Assembly (NCBI RefSeq): GCF_036017035.1
Contig: NZ_JAYXHS010000004.1
Location: forward strand, 372,001-436,000
Direction: 5' to 3'
DNA: 64,000 nucleotides
Source of the DNA: Viridibacterium silvisoli
GTDB taxonomy: Bacteria; Pseudomonadota; Gammaproteobacteria; Burkholderiales; Rhodocyclaceae
This document shows, piece after piece, positions 51,336 to 61,293 of the stretch. The notes below the pieces were generated by a model that worked only from the letters and a program-made list of their open reading frames with translations, did no database searches and was not told the DNA's origin. Each line of letters begins with the position of its first letter. Position 1 is the stretch's first letter. The translations under genes and the position numbers were made by a program.

Positions 51336-53057
51336 TTATTGCTGCGACGAACCGAGCTTGGCCTTCAGCAGAGCACCAAGATTGGTCGTACCGCTGGCGG
51401 CGTTACCGCTGTCAGCTGCCAGCTTCTGCATGGCATCCGACTGCTCGGCCTGGTCCTTGGCCTTGATCGACAGGCTGATCGAACGCGACTTGCGATCGAC
51501 GTTGATGATCATGGTTTCCAGAGCCTCGCCAACCTTCAGCACGGTGCTCAGATCTTCGATACGGTCACGCGAGAACTCGGAGACGCGCAGGTAACCTTCG
51601 ACGTCGTTACCGAGGTCGATGACGGCGCCCTTGGCATCCACGGACTTGACCGAACCATTCACGAGGCTGTTCTTGTCGTGCGTCGCAACGAAGGTGGTGA
51701 AAGGATCACCATCGAGCTGCTTGACGCCCAGCGAGATACGCTCCTTCTCGACGTCGATGGCCAGCACGACTGCTTCCAGCTCATCGCCCTTCTTGAAGTT
51801 GCGGATCGCTTCTTCGCCGGTCAGGGACCACGACAGGTCGGACAGGTGAACCAGACCATCGATACCGCCAGGCAGGCCGATGAAGACGCCGAAGTCGGTG
51901 ATCGACTTGATGGCACCCTTCACGCGATCGCCCTTCTTGGCGTTCGCAGCGAAATCGTCCCACGGGTTCGCCTTGCACTGCTTCATGCCCAGCGAGATAC
52001 GACGACGGTCTTCGTCGATTTCCAGAATCATCACTTCGACTTCGTCGCCCAGCTGGACAACCTTGGTCGGGTGGATGTTCTTGTTGGTCCAGTCCATTTC
52101 GGAAACGTGAACCAGGCCTTCGATGCCTTGCTCGACTTCAACGAATGAGCCGTAGTCGGTGATGTTCGTGACCTTGCCGAACAGACGCGTGCCCGATGGG
52201 TAACGGCGCGAGATGCCTACCCATGGATCTTCGCCAAGTTGCTTCATGCCCAGCGAGACGCGATTCTTCTCTTGGTCGAACTTCAGAATCTTGGCGGTGA
52301 CTTCGTCGCCAACCGTCAACACTTCGGACGGGTGACGGACACGGCGCCATGCCAGGTCGGTGATGTGCAGCAGACCGTCGATACCACCCAGATCCACGAA
52401 CGCGCCGTAGTCGGTGATGTTCTTGACGATACCCTTGACCACCGTGCCTTCGGCGAGGTTGGCCAGGAGCTTTTCGCGCTCTTCGCCCATGCTCACTTCG
52501 AGCACTGCGCGACGCGACACGACCACGTTGTTACGCTTGCGATCGAGCTTGATAACCTTGAATTCGAATTCCTTGCCTTCGAACGGGGTGGTGTCCTTGA
52601 CAGGACGCATATCCACCAGCGAACCCGGCAGGAAGGCGCGGATGCCGTTGGTCATGACGGTCAGACCGCCCTTGACCTTGCCGGTAACCAGACCCTTGAC
52701 CAGCGTGCCTTCGGTGAGGGCTGCGTCGAGGAAGTTCCAGGCGGCAACACGCTTTGCCTTTTCGCGCGACAGGCGCGTTTCGCCGAAACCGTCTTCGAGG
52801 GTTTCGATGGCGACAAGAACGAAATCACCAGGCGTAGCTTCGACTTCACCTGCGTCATTGCGGAACTCGTCGAGCGGAATGTAGCTCTCGGATTTCAGGC
52901 CGGCGTTGACGACGACAAAGTTGTTGTCGATGCGAACGACTTCAGCGGTAATGACTTCACCAGCGCGCATTTCCTGGCGGGTGAGGCTTTCTTCGAAGAG
53001 GGCGGCAAAGCTGTCTTCGCCGACGTTCTGGTTAGGGGCGACTTCTGAGAATGGCAT
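51336..53057 (-). CDS. rpsA: 30S ribosomal protein S1
   Basis: mRNA-unfolding ribosomal protein; autoregulated in E. coli. 573 residues with six S1 RNA-binding domains (for example GTVVKGIVKNITDYGAFVDLG, GTRLFGKVTNITDYGSFVEVE and VKGAIKSITDFGVFIGLPGG). ATG 53057 gives the usual short acidic N-terminus ahead of SFAALFEESL; the frame continues nine codons to a TTG. Preceded by 130 bases after cmk that should hold its promoter, though I find no strong -10/-35 pair. Confidence 0.97.
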   Translation of the reverse strand: MPFSEVAPNQNVGEDSFAALFEESLTRQEMRAGEVITAEVVRIDNNFVVVNAGLKSESYIPLDEFRNDAGEVEATPGDFVLVAIETLEDGFGETRLSREKAKRVAAWNFLDAALTEGTLVKGLVTGKVKGGLTVMTNGIRAFLPGSLVDMRPVKDTTPFEGKEFEFKVIKLDRKRNNVVVSRRAVLEVSMGEEREKLLANLAEGTVVKGIVKNITDYGAFVDLGGIDGLLHITDLAWRRVRHPSEVLTVGDEVTAKILKFDQEKNRVSLGMKQLGEDPWVGISRRYPSGTRLFGKVTNITDYGSFVEVEQGIEGLVHVSEMDWTNKNIHPTKVVQLGDEVEVMILEIDEDRRRISLGMKQCKANPWDDFAANAKKGDRVKGAIKSITDFGVFIGLPGGIDGLVHLSDLSWSLTGEEAIRNFKKGDELEAVVLAIDVEKERISLGVKQLDGDPFTTFVATHDKNSLVNGSVKSVDAKGAVIDLGNDVEGYLRVSEFSRDRIEDLSTVLKVGEALETMIINVDRKSRSISLSIKAKDQAEQSDAMQKLAADSGNAASGTTNLGALLKAKLGSSQQ

Positions 53058-53187
53058 GTGATTGGACTCGGGATCGTCACGCAAAAAACATGACGCTACT
53101 GTTAAGAAGTTGAAATACCCTGCTGCACTCTCACCCGGGGAGGGTTGGAAGCACAGTCAGGAACCGTCAAACAATTAATGACAACGA

Positions 53188-53889
53188 CTAGCTCTTGTCG
53201 GAAGCGTTGCTGACAAAACGACTTTCAATCAGACGCTCTCTGGCGTGTTCAAGCACGAAAATCACGGCCTGATCAGCAGTCAGCGCGGTCGTATCCAGCA
53301 GTACCGCATCTGCACTGGGCTTCAGTGGCGCAACGGCACGATTCGTATCGCGTTCGTCACGTTCACGGAGGTCCAGGACAAGACGTTCAAGGTTAGCAGA
53401 CAATCCTTTGTCGATCAACTGCTTATAGCGTCTTTCAGCACGAGCCTCGACGCTGGCGGTGAGGAATATCTTAAGAACAGAATCCGAAAAGACCACGCTA
53501 CCCATGTCGCGGCCGTCAGCCACGAGTCCGGGCCCCTTACGGAAGCCTTTCTGGCGATCCAGCAATGCCGAGCGCACTGCCGGTATTGCAGCAAGCTTCG
53601 AGGCGCCATTGCCAACCTCCTCCTGCCGCAGCTTGTCCTTTACGTCCTCGCCATCGAGCACGACCTCTTCGCCGTCAAAGGTCACATCCAGCCGACTGGC
53701 GATTTTCACGAGTCGTTCTGCGTCATCGAACGCCACGCCGCTTCGCAGCGCCTGCAGCGAAACAAGCCGATAGATCGAGCCCGAATCCAGAAAATGCCAG
53801 CCCAATGAGTCAGCAACACGCGATGCAACCGTGCCCTTACCAGAAGCAGTCGGGCCGTCAATGGCAATCACAGGAACGATTCGATTCAT
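53188..53889 (-). CDS. cmk: cytidylate kinase
   Basis: Phosphorylates CMP and dCMP. 233 residues. P-loop IDGPTASGKGTVASRVA at residues 9-25, YRLVSLQAL, GRDMGSVVF, and RDERDTNRAVAPLKPSADAVLLDT. Placed 13 bases after argS and upstream of rpsA; the cmk-rpsA pair is conserved, but argS between aroA and cmk is not. Confidence 0.96.
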   Translation of the reverse strand: MNRIVPVIAIDGPTASGKGTVASRVADSLGWHFLDSGSIYRLVSLQALRSGVAFDDAERLVKIASRLDVTFDGEEVVLDGEDVKDKLRQEEVGNGASKLAAIPAVRSALLDRQKGFRKGPGLVADGRDMGSVVFSDSVLKIFLTASVEARAERRYKQLIDKGLSANLERLVLDLRERDERDTNRAVAPLKPSADAVLLDTTALTADQAVIFVLEHARERLIESRFVSNASDKS

Positions 53890-53902
53890 GCGCGCAGCTC
53901 TC

Positions 53903-55627
53903 TTACATCACGTCCAGCGTTTCAATACCGAGCAGACCCAGCCCCGTCTTGAGCGTATTTGCGGTCAGATGGCACAAACGCAAGCGGCTGTCACGCACCG
54001 CGCCTTCACTCTTCAACACCGGGCAGGCTTCGTAAAACCGCATGAAATGCGTCGCCAGGTCGTAAAGATAGCCACACAGGAAGTGCGGTGCTGCTTCACG
54101 GCTGACCGCATTGATGGCATCGGCGAAGCGCGCCAGCTCGAGCGCCAGCAGACGCTCTGCAGGCTCCTGTAGCACGATCTTCGCCTGCGCATCGGAGACA
54201 TCGACCTTACGGAATACGCTCTGGATACGCGTGTACGCATATTGCAGGTATGGCGCGGTGTTTCCCTCGAACGACAACATGCTGTTCCAGCTGAACATGT
54301 AGTCGCTATTACGATTCTTGGACAGATCAGCGTATTTCACCGCACCGATCCCGACTGCGTGCGAAATCGTCTTGCGTTCTGCCTCCGGCATCTCGGCGTT
54401 CTTTTCGCTGACCAGCGCGAAGGCGCGCTCTTCAGCCTCCTGCAAAAGATCGACGAGCTTTACCGTCGTTCCGCTGCGCGTCTTGAATGGCTTGCCATCG
54501 TCGCCCAGCATCACGCCGAAACCGACGTGCTCCAGCTTGGTGGCTTCGCCCGCATAACCTGCTTTGCCGCTCAGGGTGAACAACTGCTGGAAGTGCAGCG
54601 CCTGTCGAGCATCGACTACGTAGAGAATGCGGTCCGCGTGAAGCGTACCGACGCGATAGCGCATGGCAGCCAGATCGCTGGTCGCATACAGATAGCCGCC
54701 ATCCTGCTTGCGTACGATATAAGCCTGCGCCTCGCCTTCCTTGTTCTTGAATTCATCGAGGAAGACGACCTGAGCGCCTTCGCTCTCGACGGCAAGCCCC
54801 TTGGCCTGCAGATCGGCGACGACAACCGGCAAATCATTGTTGTAGAAGCTTTCACCACGCACATCGTCACGCGTCAGCGCCACGCCGAGTCGTTCGTACA
54901 CGGCCTCGCAGTGATGCAGGGAGATGTCGAGGAATTTCTGCCACAACGCATTCACATGTGTGTCGCCCCCCTGCAGTTTCACGACGTACTCGCGGGCGGT
55001 CGTGGCAAACGCTTCATCTTCGTCAAAGCGTTGCTTGGCACGGCGATAGAAGTCTTCGAGATCAGACAGGGCAATCGCTTCCCCGCCGTCCTTTTCGGCT
55101 TCGATCAGATACGCCGTCAACATGCCGAACTGCGTACCCCAGTCGCCCACGTGATTCTGTGCAATCACCGTATGACCGAGGAAGCGCAGCACGCGCGCCA
55201 AGGCATCACCAATGATGGTCGAGCGCAGGTGGCCGACGTGCATTTCCTTGGCAAGGTTGGGGCCAGAATAGTCGATGACGACGCGCTGCGACACAGGCTG
55301 CGGCACGCCGAGATGCACGTCCGCCAAGGCCTCCGTCGCGAGCGAGGCAAGGTATTCGGGCGACAAGGTGATGTTGATGAAGCCTGGGCCGGCGATCTCG
55401 ACCTTGCTCGCAATGTCGGAGATGTCCAGCACAGCCACGACCTGCTCGGCCAACTGGCGTGGATTCATCTTGCGCGCCTTGGCCGCGCCCATCACGCCAT
55501 TGGCCTGGTAGTCGCCGAACTCAGGGCGGCCTGCAGGCGCAACGACAGCCGGTGCATCGGGGCAACCCGCAGCCGCCAGTGCAGCACGGACGCGCGTATC
55601 GAGAAGTTCAATCAGAGTCTGTTTCAT
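53903..55627 (-). CDS. argS: arginyl-tRNA synthetase
   Basis: Class Ia synthetase charging tRNA-Arg. 574 residues, with N-terminal Add-1 domain (GDYQANGVMGAAKARKMNPRQ), the HIGH-type signature SGPNLAKEMHVGHLRST, FKTRSGTTVKLVDLL in place of KMSK, and DALRBD anticodon-binding C-terminus (FYEACPVLKSE...GLLGIETLDVM). Of the E. coli/Neisseria sequence type, not the NPTGPLHVGHGRQ type. Nineteen bases after aroA and 13 before cmk, fully integrated in the same transcript direction. Confidence 0.96.
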   Translation of the reverse strand: MKQTLIELLDTRVRAALAAAGCPDAPAVVAPAGRPEFGDYQANGVMGAAKARKMNPRQLAEQVVAVLDISDIASKVEIAGPGFINITLSPEYLASLATEALADVHLGVPQPVSQRVVIDYSGPNLAKEMHVGHLRSTIIGDALARVLRFLGHTVIAQNHVGDWGTQFGMLTAYLIEAEKDGGEAIALSDLEDFYRRAKQRFDEDEAFATTAREYVVKLQGGDTHVNALWQKFLDISLHHCEAVYERLGVALTRDDVRGESFYNNDLPVVVADLQAKGLAVESEGAQVVFLDEFKNKEGEAQAYIVRKQDGGYLYATSDLAAMRYRVGTLHADRILYVVDARQALHFQQLFTLSGKAGYAGEATKLEHVGFGVMLGDDGKPFKTRSGTTVKLVDLLQEAEERAFALVSEKNAEMPEAERKTISHAVGIGAVKYADLSKNRNSDYMFSWNSMLSFEGNTAPYLQYAYTRIQSVFRKVDVSDAQAKIVLQEPAERLLALELARFADAINAVSREAAPHFLCGYLYDLATHFMRFYEACPVLKSEGAVRDSRLRLCHLTANTLKTGLGLLGIETLDVM

Positions 55628-55646
55628 TGAGGCTTACGTATGGGGC

Positions 55647-56936
55647 TTACTTAGTGACGCCAGCAAAGACGTCGAAATATTCGGGAAAAGTCTTGGCCGT
55701 GCACTTCGGGTCGATGATGCGCACTGGCACACCACCGAGTGCGACCAGCGAGAAGCACATCGCCATGCGATGGTCATCGTACGTATCGATGGAAGCATTC
55801 GGCGTGAGCTGCTCCGGCGCAGTAATCCGCAGCCAGCTCTCGCCCTCCTCCACTGTCGCGCCGACCTTGCGCAGTTCGGTTGCCATGGCGGCGATACGGT
55901 CCGTTTCCTTGACGCGCCAGCTGGCGATATTCGTCAGACGACACGGTCCGTCGCAGAACAAGGACGCCACAGCGAGCGTCATGGCTGCATCGGGAATGTG
56001 ATTGAAGTCCATGTCGAATGCGCGCAGCTTGCCGCTTGCAGGCGCCTTGGCTTCGATCCAGTTCTCGCCCATCGTAACCTGCGCGCCGATCGCCTCGAGC
56101 GCTTGCGCGAATGCCACGTCGCCCTGAATGCTGTTACGGCCGACACCTTCTACGCGCACCGGCCCGCCACCAATAGCGCCTGCTGCAAGGAAGTACGAAG
56201 CGGACGAGGCATCGCCTTCGACGAATACGGTCTTCGGCGAAACATAGCGCTTGCCGCCGGGAATGACGAAACGCTCCCAGCCTTCGCGCTTAACTTCGAC
56301 GCCGAATTGCGCCATCAGGCGCAGCGTGATTTCGATGTAGGGTTTTGAAATCAACTCGCCGATCACCTCGACGGTCGTTTCCACACCTGTCGTTGGCAAA
56401 GCCATCAGCAAAGCAGTCAGGAACTGGCTTGATACGTTGCCTTTCACGCGCACGACACCACCACCGCGAATCTGCGCAGGCTTGATATCGAGTGGCGGGA
56501 AACCTTCGTTGGCGAGATAGGTGATGTCCGCGCCCAACTGACGCAGGCCATCGACCAGATCACCGATCGGGCGCTCGTGCATACGCGGCACGCCAGACAA
56601 TTTGTAGTGACCGCCGGCCAGTGCCAGCGCAGCCGTCAGCGGGCGGAATGCGGTACCCGCATTACCAAGGAACAGATCTGCATCTTTGTTCACAAAACCT
56701 TGCGGAGCACCGGTGACGCGATAGTCGCGCTCACCGGTTTTCTCGATCGCAACGCCAAGCTTGGCGAGCGCTTCGAGCATACGATCCGTATCGTCGGAAG
56801 CCAGCAGATCGCGGATATCCGTCGTGCCTTCTGCCAAGGCTGCGAGCAGCAGAGTACGGTTGGAAATGCTCTTCGAGCCTGGCAGGCGCACCGTACCCTG
56901 TGCCGACTCCAGAGGGGAAAGATCAAGAAATTCCAT
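55647..56936 (-). CDS. aroA: 5-enolpyruvylshikimate-3-phosphate synthase
   Basis: Sixth step of the shikimate pathway, target of glyphosate. 429 residues, class I type: LPGSKSISNRTLLLAALAEG, LGNAGTAFRPLTAALAL, and DYDDHRMAMCFSL-like YDDHRMAM near the C-terminus. The glycine/alanine of the LGNAGTAFRPL motif is the sensitive-type pattern. ATG 56936 follows AAGG; an upstream TTG is only four codons longer. Confidence 0.96.
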   Translation of the reverse strand: MEFLDLSPLESAQGTVRLPGSKSISNRTLLLAALAEGTTDIRDLLASDDTDRMLEALAKLGVAIEKTGERDYRVTGAPQGFVNKDADLFLGNAGTAFRPLTAALALAGGHYKLSGVPRMHERPIGDLVDGLRQLGADITYLANEGFPPLDIKPAQIRGGGVVRVKGNVSSQFLTALLMALPTTGVETTVEVIGELISKPYIEITLRLMAQFGVEVKREGWERFVIPGGKRYVSPKTVFVEGDASSASYFLAAGAIGGGPVRVEGVGRNSIQGDVAFAQALEAIGAQVTMGENWIEAKAPASGKLRAFDMDFNHIPDAAMTLAVASLFCDGPCRLTNIASWRVKETDRIAAMATELRKVGATVEEGESWLRITAPEQLTPNASIDTYDDHRMAMCFSLVALGGVPVRIIDPKCTAKTFPEYFDVFAGVTK

Positions 56937-57016
56937 GACGACCTTCAATCAGACTACATACGGGCCAGTGGACCCGATGGAAATTACACAAGAGCCTTAC
57001 TGAATCTTGGTGACTC

Positions 57017-57910
57017 TTACTGGTTCGCAGCCCAGGCATTGCGCGCATCGCTCGCCTCAGCGAAGAGCTTCTCGAGGCCCACGCCATCGCTCTGGATCAA
57101 CAGAGCGCGCAACCAGGCCAGCTCCGCCAGATAAGCATCCAACTCGGCCAGCAAGGCCTGGCGATTTGCCACGCAGATGTCGCGCCACATTTCCGGATGA
57201 CTTCCGGCAATACGCGTGAAATCGCGAAAACCCGATGCGGCATATTTGAACAACTGCTCGGCATTGGCGCGCCCCGCCAGATCGTGCACCAGACCAAACG
57301 CCAGCAAGTGCGGCAGATGGCTGACGGCGGCAAAAACGCGGTCATGCTCCTGCGGACTCATCTGGAACATGTGTGCGCCACACGCAGCCCAGGCAGCACG
57401 CACGGCATCGATGGCGTGCGGCGCATTCTCGGGCAGTGGCGTCAGCACAACCTTCTTGCCGCGATACAGGTCCGCATGCGCCGCCGACGGGCCGCTCTTC
57501 TCGGCCCCCGCAATCGGGTGTGCAGGCACGACGCGTTCGATGTGCTCGCCAAGATGCAGATAGATGGCTTCGATCACATCAGCCTTGGTACTGCCTGCAT
57601 CCGTCACCAGCGTTTGCGCTTCGAGATGCGGCGCCAAGGCAGCCATCACGGCGCCCATCTGACCTACTGGCATCGCCAGCAATAGCAGATCAGCGCCCTT
57701 CAGCGCCAGCGCCCAGTCGGACTGCACTTCATCGACGAGCCCGAGTTGCAAAGCTTCATCGAGAGAAGCAGCAGTGCGACCAACGCCCACGATATGCCGA
57801 GCTACGCCCGCTGCCTTCAGCGCCGCTGCGAACGATCCGCCAATCAAGCCGACACCGGCAATGACGACGCGTTGAAACGAGGGTTGACTCGGGTTCTGGC
57901 CCACGCTCAC
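57017..57910 (-). CDS. tyrA: prephenate dehydrogenase
   Basis: NAD(P)-dependent decarboxylation of prephenate to 4-hydroxyphenylpyruvate. 297 residues: Rossmann motif VVIAGVGLIGGSFAAALK, VTDAGSTKADV, the catalytic histidine in PAHPIAGAEKSG, and the helical dimer domain. GTG 57910 is chosen: it overlaps the hisC stop as GTGA with GAAGG upstream; an in-frame GTG at 57904 is an alternative. Lacks a chorismate mutase domain, which PheA supplies. Confidence 0.94.
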   Translation of the reverse strand: MSVGQNPSQPSFQRVVIAGVGLIGGSFAAALKAAGVARHIVGVGRTAASLDEALQLGLVDEVQSDWALALKGADLLLLAMPVGQMGAVMAALAPHLEAQTLVTDAGSTKADVIEAIYLHLGEHIERVVPAHPIAGAEKSGPSAAHADLYRGKKVVLTPLPENAPHAIDAVRAAWAACGAHMFQMSPQEHDRVFAAVSHLPHLLAFGLVHDLAGRANAEQLFKYAASGFRDFTRIAGSHPEMWRDICVANRQALLAELDAYLAELAWLRALLIQSDGVGLEKLFAEASDARNAWAANQ

Positions 57911-59028
57911 GCCTTCAGCGCCGCCGCGAGTGCGTCGAGGAAGCGCGCGTTCTCGGCTTCGGTCGAGATGGTCACGCGCAACCATTCCGGCATGCCGTAG
58001 CCCGCAATCGGTCGCACGATCACGCCTTGCTTGAGCAGACGGACATTCACACCCGCGCCATCGCCCACCTTGAAGGCGATGAAATTGCCCGCTGATGGAA
58101 TGTGTTGCAGACCCAGCGCGTCGAGGCCCTTGATGATCTGCGCCATGCCGGCGCGATTGGTTTCGTAGCTGCGCTGCAGGAACTCCTCATCATCCAGCGC
58201 AGCTTCGGCTGCAACCAGCGCAAGGCTGTTGGCGTTGAACGGAGCACGCACGCGATTCATCATGTCAGCGATATCAGGATGGGCGGCTGCGTATCCGATC
58301 CGCAAACCTGCCAGGCCGTAGATCTTCGAGAAGGTGCGCGACAGCACGAGATTCGGGTAGCGCTGCAACCATGGCACCGCGTCGTAACGCTGCTCGGGTG
58401 ACATGTATTCGTTGTAGGCCTCGTCCAGCACGACGATGACATCCTGCGGCACGAGCTTGAGGAAAGACTCGATCGCTTCGCCGGAATGGAAAGTACCGGT
58501 CGGATTGTTCGGGTTGGCCAGGAAGACGACGCGCGTGTCGGCACCAACCGCATCTGCCATTGCTGCCAGATCGTGGCCGAAGTTACGTGCAGGCACTTCG
58601 ATGCAACGCGCGCCGATGCTCTGGATCGCCAAGGGATAGACGGCGAACGCATATTGCGAATACACGCCGCTCTTGCCCGGTGTCAGAAAAGCGCGCGCGA
58701 TCAGCTCGAGTACGTCATTCGAGCCATTGCCCAACACGAAGCTTTCCTGACCCACGCCAAGACGGCGCGACAGCGCCTGCTTCAAGGCAAAACCATTGCC
58801 ATCCGGATAACGCGCCAGTTCAGCCACCGCAGCCGTCACCGCTGACTGTGCTTTCGGGCTCATCCCGAGCGGGTTTTCATTCGAGGCGAGCTTGAGGATG
58901 TCTGCCTCGTTCAGCCCCATCTCACGCGCAAGTTCGGAGATCGGCTTGCCCGGCACATAAGGCGAGATGGCGCGGATATATTCCGGCGCGAGTTGTGAGA
59001 ACGAAACGGGGGACGACACTGAGGACAT
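57907..59028 (-). CDS. hisC: histidinol-phosphate aminotransferase
   Basis: PLP aminotransferase for histidine synthesis; within aromatic gene blocks such copies often also transaminate tyrosine/phenylalanine precursors. 373 residues: LASNENPLGMSPKA, FLANPNNPTGTF, and the PLP lysine in SRTFSKIYGLAGLRIGY. ATG 59028 has GGAG upstream; the frame extends 59 codons back into pheA without likeness. Position between pheA and tyrA suggests an aromatic role (inference). Confidence 0.94.
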   Translation of the reverse strand: MSSVSSPVSFSQLAPEYIRAISPYVPGKPISELAREMGLNEADILKLASNENPLGMSPKAQSAVTAAVAELARYPDGNGFALKQALSRRLGVGQESFVLGNGSNDVLELIARAFLTPGKSGVYSQYAFAVYPLAIQSIGARCIEVPARNFGHDLAAMADAVGADTRVVFLANPNNPTGTFHSGEAIESFLKLVPQDVIVVLDEAYNEYMSPEQRYDAVPWLQRYPNLVLSRTFSKIYGLAGLRIGYAAAHPDIADMMNRVRAPFNANSLALVAAEAALDDEEFLQRSYETNRAGMAQIIKGLDALGLQHIPSAGNFIAFKVGDGAGVNVRLLKQGVIVRPIAGYGMPEWLRVTISTEAENARFLDALAAALKA

Positions 59029-59072
59029 CAGATTGCTCCGGAAAACGCGAGGGTTCGGTGATTCACTGAAAC

Positions 59073-60188
59073 TCAGATTGCGGCGATCGGATACGAGCCG
59101 AGTATCTTGAGAAAAGCCGCACGTTCCGCGAGCTCCTTCAAGGCAGCCGTCACGGCAGGGTCGTTGCGATGACCTTCCACGTCGACGTAGAACACGTATT
59201 CCCACAGCCCGGTACGCGATGGCCGCGACTCGAACTTGGTCATGCTCACACCCTTGTCGGCAAATGGTTGCAACAGCGCATGCACGGCACCCGGCTTGTT
59301 CAACGCAGAGCAGACGATGGAAGTCTTGTCGCGACCCGACGGACTGGCATCGTGGCTGGCGATCACGAGGAAACGTGTCGTGTTGTTCGAGTCATCCTCG
59401 ATATTCGCGTGCAGGATGGGCAGGCCATAATGCTGCGCAGCCTTCTCTCCCGCTATCGCTGCCGCTTCCGGATCAGCGGCCGCCATGCGCGCCGCTTCGG
59501 CATTACTCGAAACAGGCAGGCGCGGAATGCCGTAAGCATGGTGCGCCAGCCAGTCATTGCATTGCGATAGCGACTGGGAGTGCGAATAGATGCGCTTGAC
59601 CTGCGACAGGTCACTGGCCTTCGACATCAGGTTGTGGCGCACGCGCAGGCTGACTTCACCACACACGGAAACCTTGGCCGACAACAGCAGATCCAGCGTA
59701 CGACCAACCGCGCCCTCGGTCGAATTCTCCACCGGCACCACGCCGTATTCCGCCGCACCGGCTTCGACTGCATGAAAGACGTCATCGATAGTCTGCTGCG
59801 GCTGCAGATCAGGCGCGCCACCGAAATGCTTGCCAGCAGCCGACTCCGAATAAGTGCCTTGGGGGCCGAGATACGCCACCTTCATAGGGCGCTCAAGCGC
59901 CAGGCACCAGGACATGATCTCGCGGAAGATGCGCTGCACCGCCTCGTTCGACAGCGGGCCGGGATTGCGTTCGGCGATCGCACGCAGCACTTGTGCTTCG
60001 CGCTCGGGGCGATACAGCGGGCCACGCTTGATCTCGCCGACCTTCTGCGCACAGCGCGCGCGCTCGGCCAGACGTTGCAGGATTTCACCGTCCAGACGAT
60101 CAATCTCGCCGCGCACGGCGAGCAAGGCCTCGAGTTGTTCGGGCGTCAGTTCAGCACCGCTCGCTGCGTTGTTGTCAGAGTCAGCCAT
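59073..60188 (-). CDS. pheA: chorismate mutase / prephenate dehydratase (P-protein)
   Basis: Bifunctional enzyme to phenylpyruvate. 371 residues: AroQ-type chorismate mutase (about 15-100, VRGEIDRLDGEILQRLAERA), prephenate dehydratase (about 110-290, VAYLGPQGTYSESAA, NSTEGAVGRTLDLL, and NNTTRFLVI), then an ACT domain with GAVHALLQPFADKGVSM and the feedback ESRPSRTGLWEYVFYVD motif, so phenylalanine inhibition is expected. The start overlaps the serC stop by eight bases. Confidence 0.96.
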   Translation of the reverse strand: MADSDNNAASGAELTPEQLEALLAVRGEIDRLDGEILQRLAERARCAQKVGEIKRGPLYRPEREAQVLRAIAERNPGPLSNEAVQRIFREIMSWCLALERPMKVAYLGPQGTYSESAAGKHFGGAPDLQPQQTIDDVFHAVEAGAAEYGVVPVENSTEGAVGRTLDLLLSAKVSVCGEVSLRVRHNLMSKASDLSQVKRIYSHSQSLSQCNDWLAHHAYGIPRLPVSSNAEAARMAAADPEAAAIAGEKAAQHYGLPILHANIEDDSNNTTRFLVIASHDASPSGRDKTSIVCSALNKPGAVHALLQPFADKGVSMTKFESRPSRTGLWEYVFYVDVEGHRNDPAVTAALKELAERAAFLKILGSYPIAAI

Positions 60189-61293
60189 GGCTCTTCTCGA
60201 AATCCTTGAGATACCCACTAAGTGCCTGAACGCCTGCCAAGGACATGGCGTTGTAGAGCGAAGCACGCATACCGCCGACCGATTTGTGTCCCTTCAATTG
60301 CAGCAGGCCACGTTCTTTAGCGCCGGCAAGGAAGGCATCGTTGAGCGATTCGTCACGCAGGAAGAATGGCACGTTCATGCGCGAGCGATGCGCCTTCTCG
60401 ACATGGGTGACGTAGAACTCGCTGGCGTCGAGCGTGCTGTACAGCAGCTCCGACTTGGCGACGTTCTGCTTCTCCATCGCCGCGACGCCGCCCTGGCGCT
60501 TGAGCCACTGGAATACGAGATTCGCGATGTAGATCGAATACGTCGGCGGCGTGTTGTACATCGACTTGTTCTCGGCGACCAGCTTGTAGCTGAACGCCGA
60601 AGGGCACACTGCCTGCGCCTGCTCGAGCAGATCGTCGCGCACGATGACGACCGTCAAACCGGCAGGGCCGATGTTCTTTTGCGCGCCACCGAATGCCAGC
60701 CCGTACTTCGAGATGTCCATCGGGCGCGACAGTATGTGCGAGGACATATCTACAACGAGAGGCACATCCGGCGCGCCGAGCGCAGCCATGTCCGGCACGT
60801 CGAAGAACTCGACGCCGTCGATGGTCTCGTTGCCGCAGTAATGCAGATAGGCAGCATCGCTGCGTACCTGCCAATCGGCAAACGCAGGCACCTTGGTGAA
60901 CTTGCCTTGCGCAGCGCTTGCATCGCGTGCGTTCGCCGCTGCCTTGATGTCGCCGTAACGCTGCGCTTCCTTGATCGACTTCTCAGACCAGGAGCCCGTT
61001 ACGACGAAATCAGCCTTGTTGTTCTTGCCGAGCAGGTTGAGCGGCACGATGGCGTTCTCGCCGAGGCCACCGCCCTGCATGAACAACACGTGGTAGCCGT
61101 CAGGCACCGACATCAGTTCGCGCAGATCGGCTTCGGCCTGCTCGATGATGCTGGTGAACTCCTTGCCGCGATGGCTCATCTCCATCACCGACATGCCGCT
61201 GCCATGCCAGTCGAGCATCTCCTCGGCGGCCTGCTTCAGGACTTCTTCAGGCAATACCGCCGGACCCGCCGAGAAATTGAAGACGCGCGTCAC
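60181..61293 (-). CDS. serC: phosphoserine aminotransferase
   Basis: PLP enzyme for serine and pyridoxal 5'-phosphate synthesis. 370 residues: FNFSAGPAVLPEEVL, MSHRGKEF, and the PLP lysine in YGLAFGGAQKNIGPAG; C-terminal HKSVGGMRASLYNAM. Start is GTG 61293, overlapping the gyrA stop as GTGA, so translation is coupled to gyrA. Confidence 0.96.
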   Translation of the reverse strand: MTRVFNFSAGPAVLPEEVLKQAAEEMLDWHGSGMSVMEMSHRGKEFTSIIEQAEADLRELMSVPDGYHVLFMQGGGLGENAIVPLNLLGKNNKADFVVTGSWSEKSIKEAQRYGDIKAAANARDASAAQGKFTKVPAFADWQVRSDAAYLHYCGNETIDGVEFFDVPDMAALGAPDVPLVVDMSSHILSRPMDISKYGLAFGGAQKNIGPAGLTVVIVRDDLLEQAQAVCPSAFSYKLVAENKSMYNTPPTYSIYIANLVFQWLKRQGGVAAMEKQNVAKSELLYSTLDASEFYVTHVEKAHRSRMNVPFFLRDESLNDAFLAGAKERGLLQLKGHKSVGGMRASLYNAMSLAGVQALSGYLKDFEKSHG

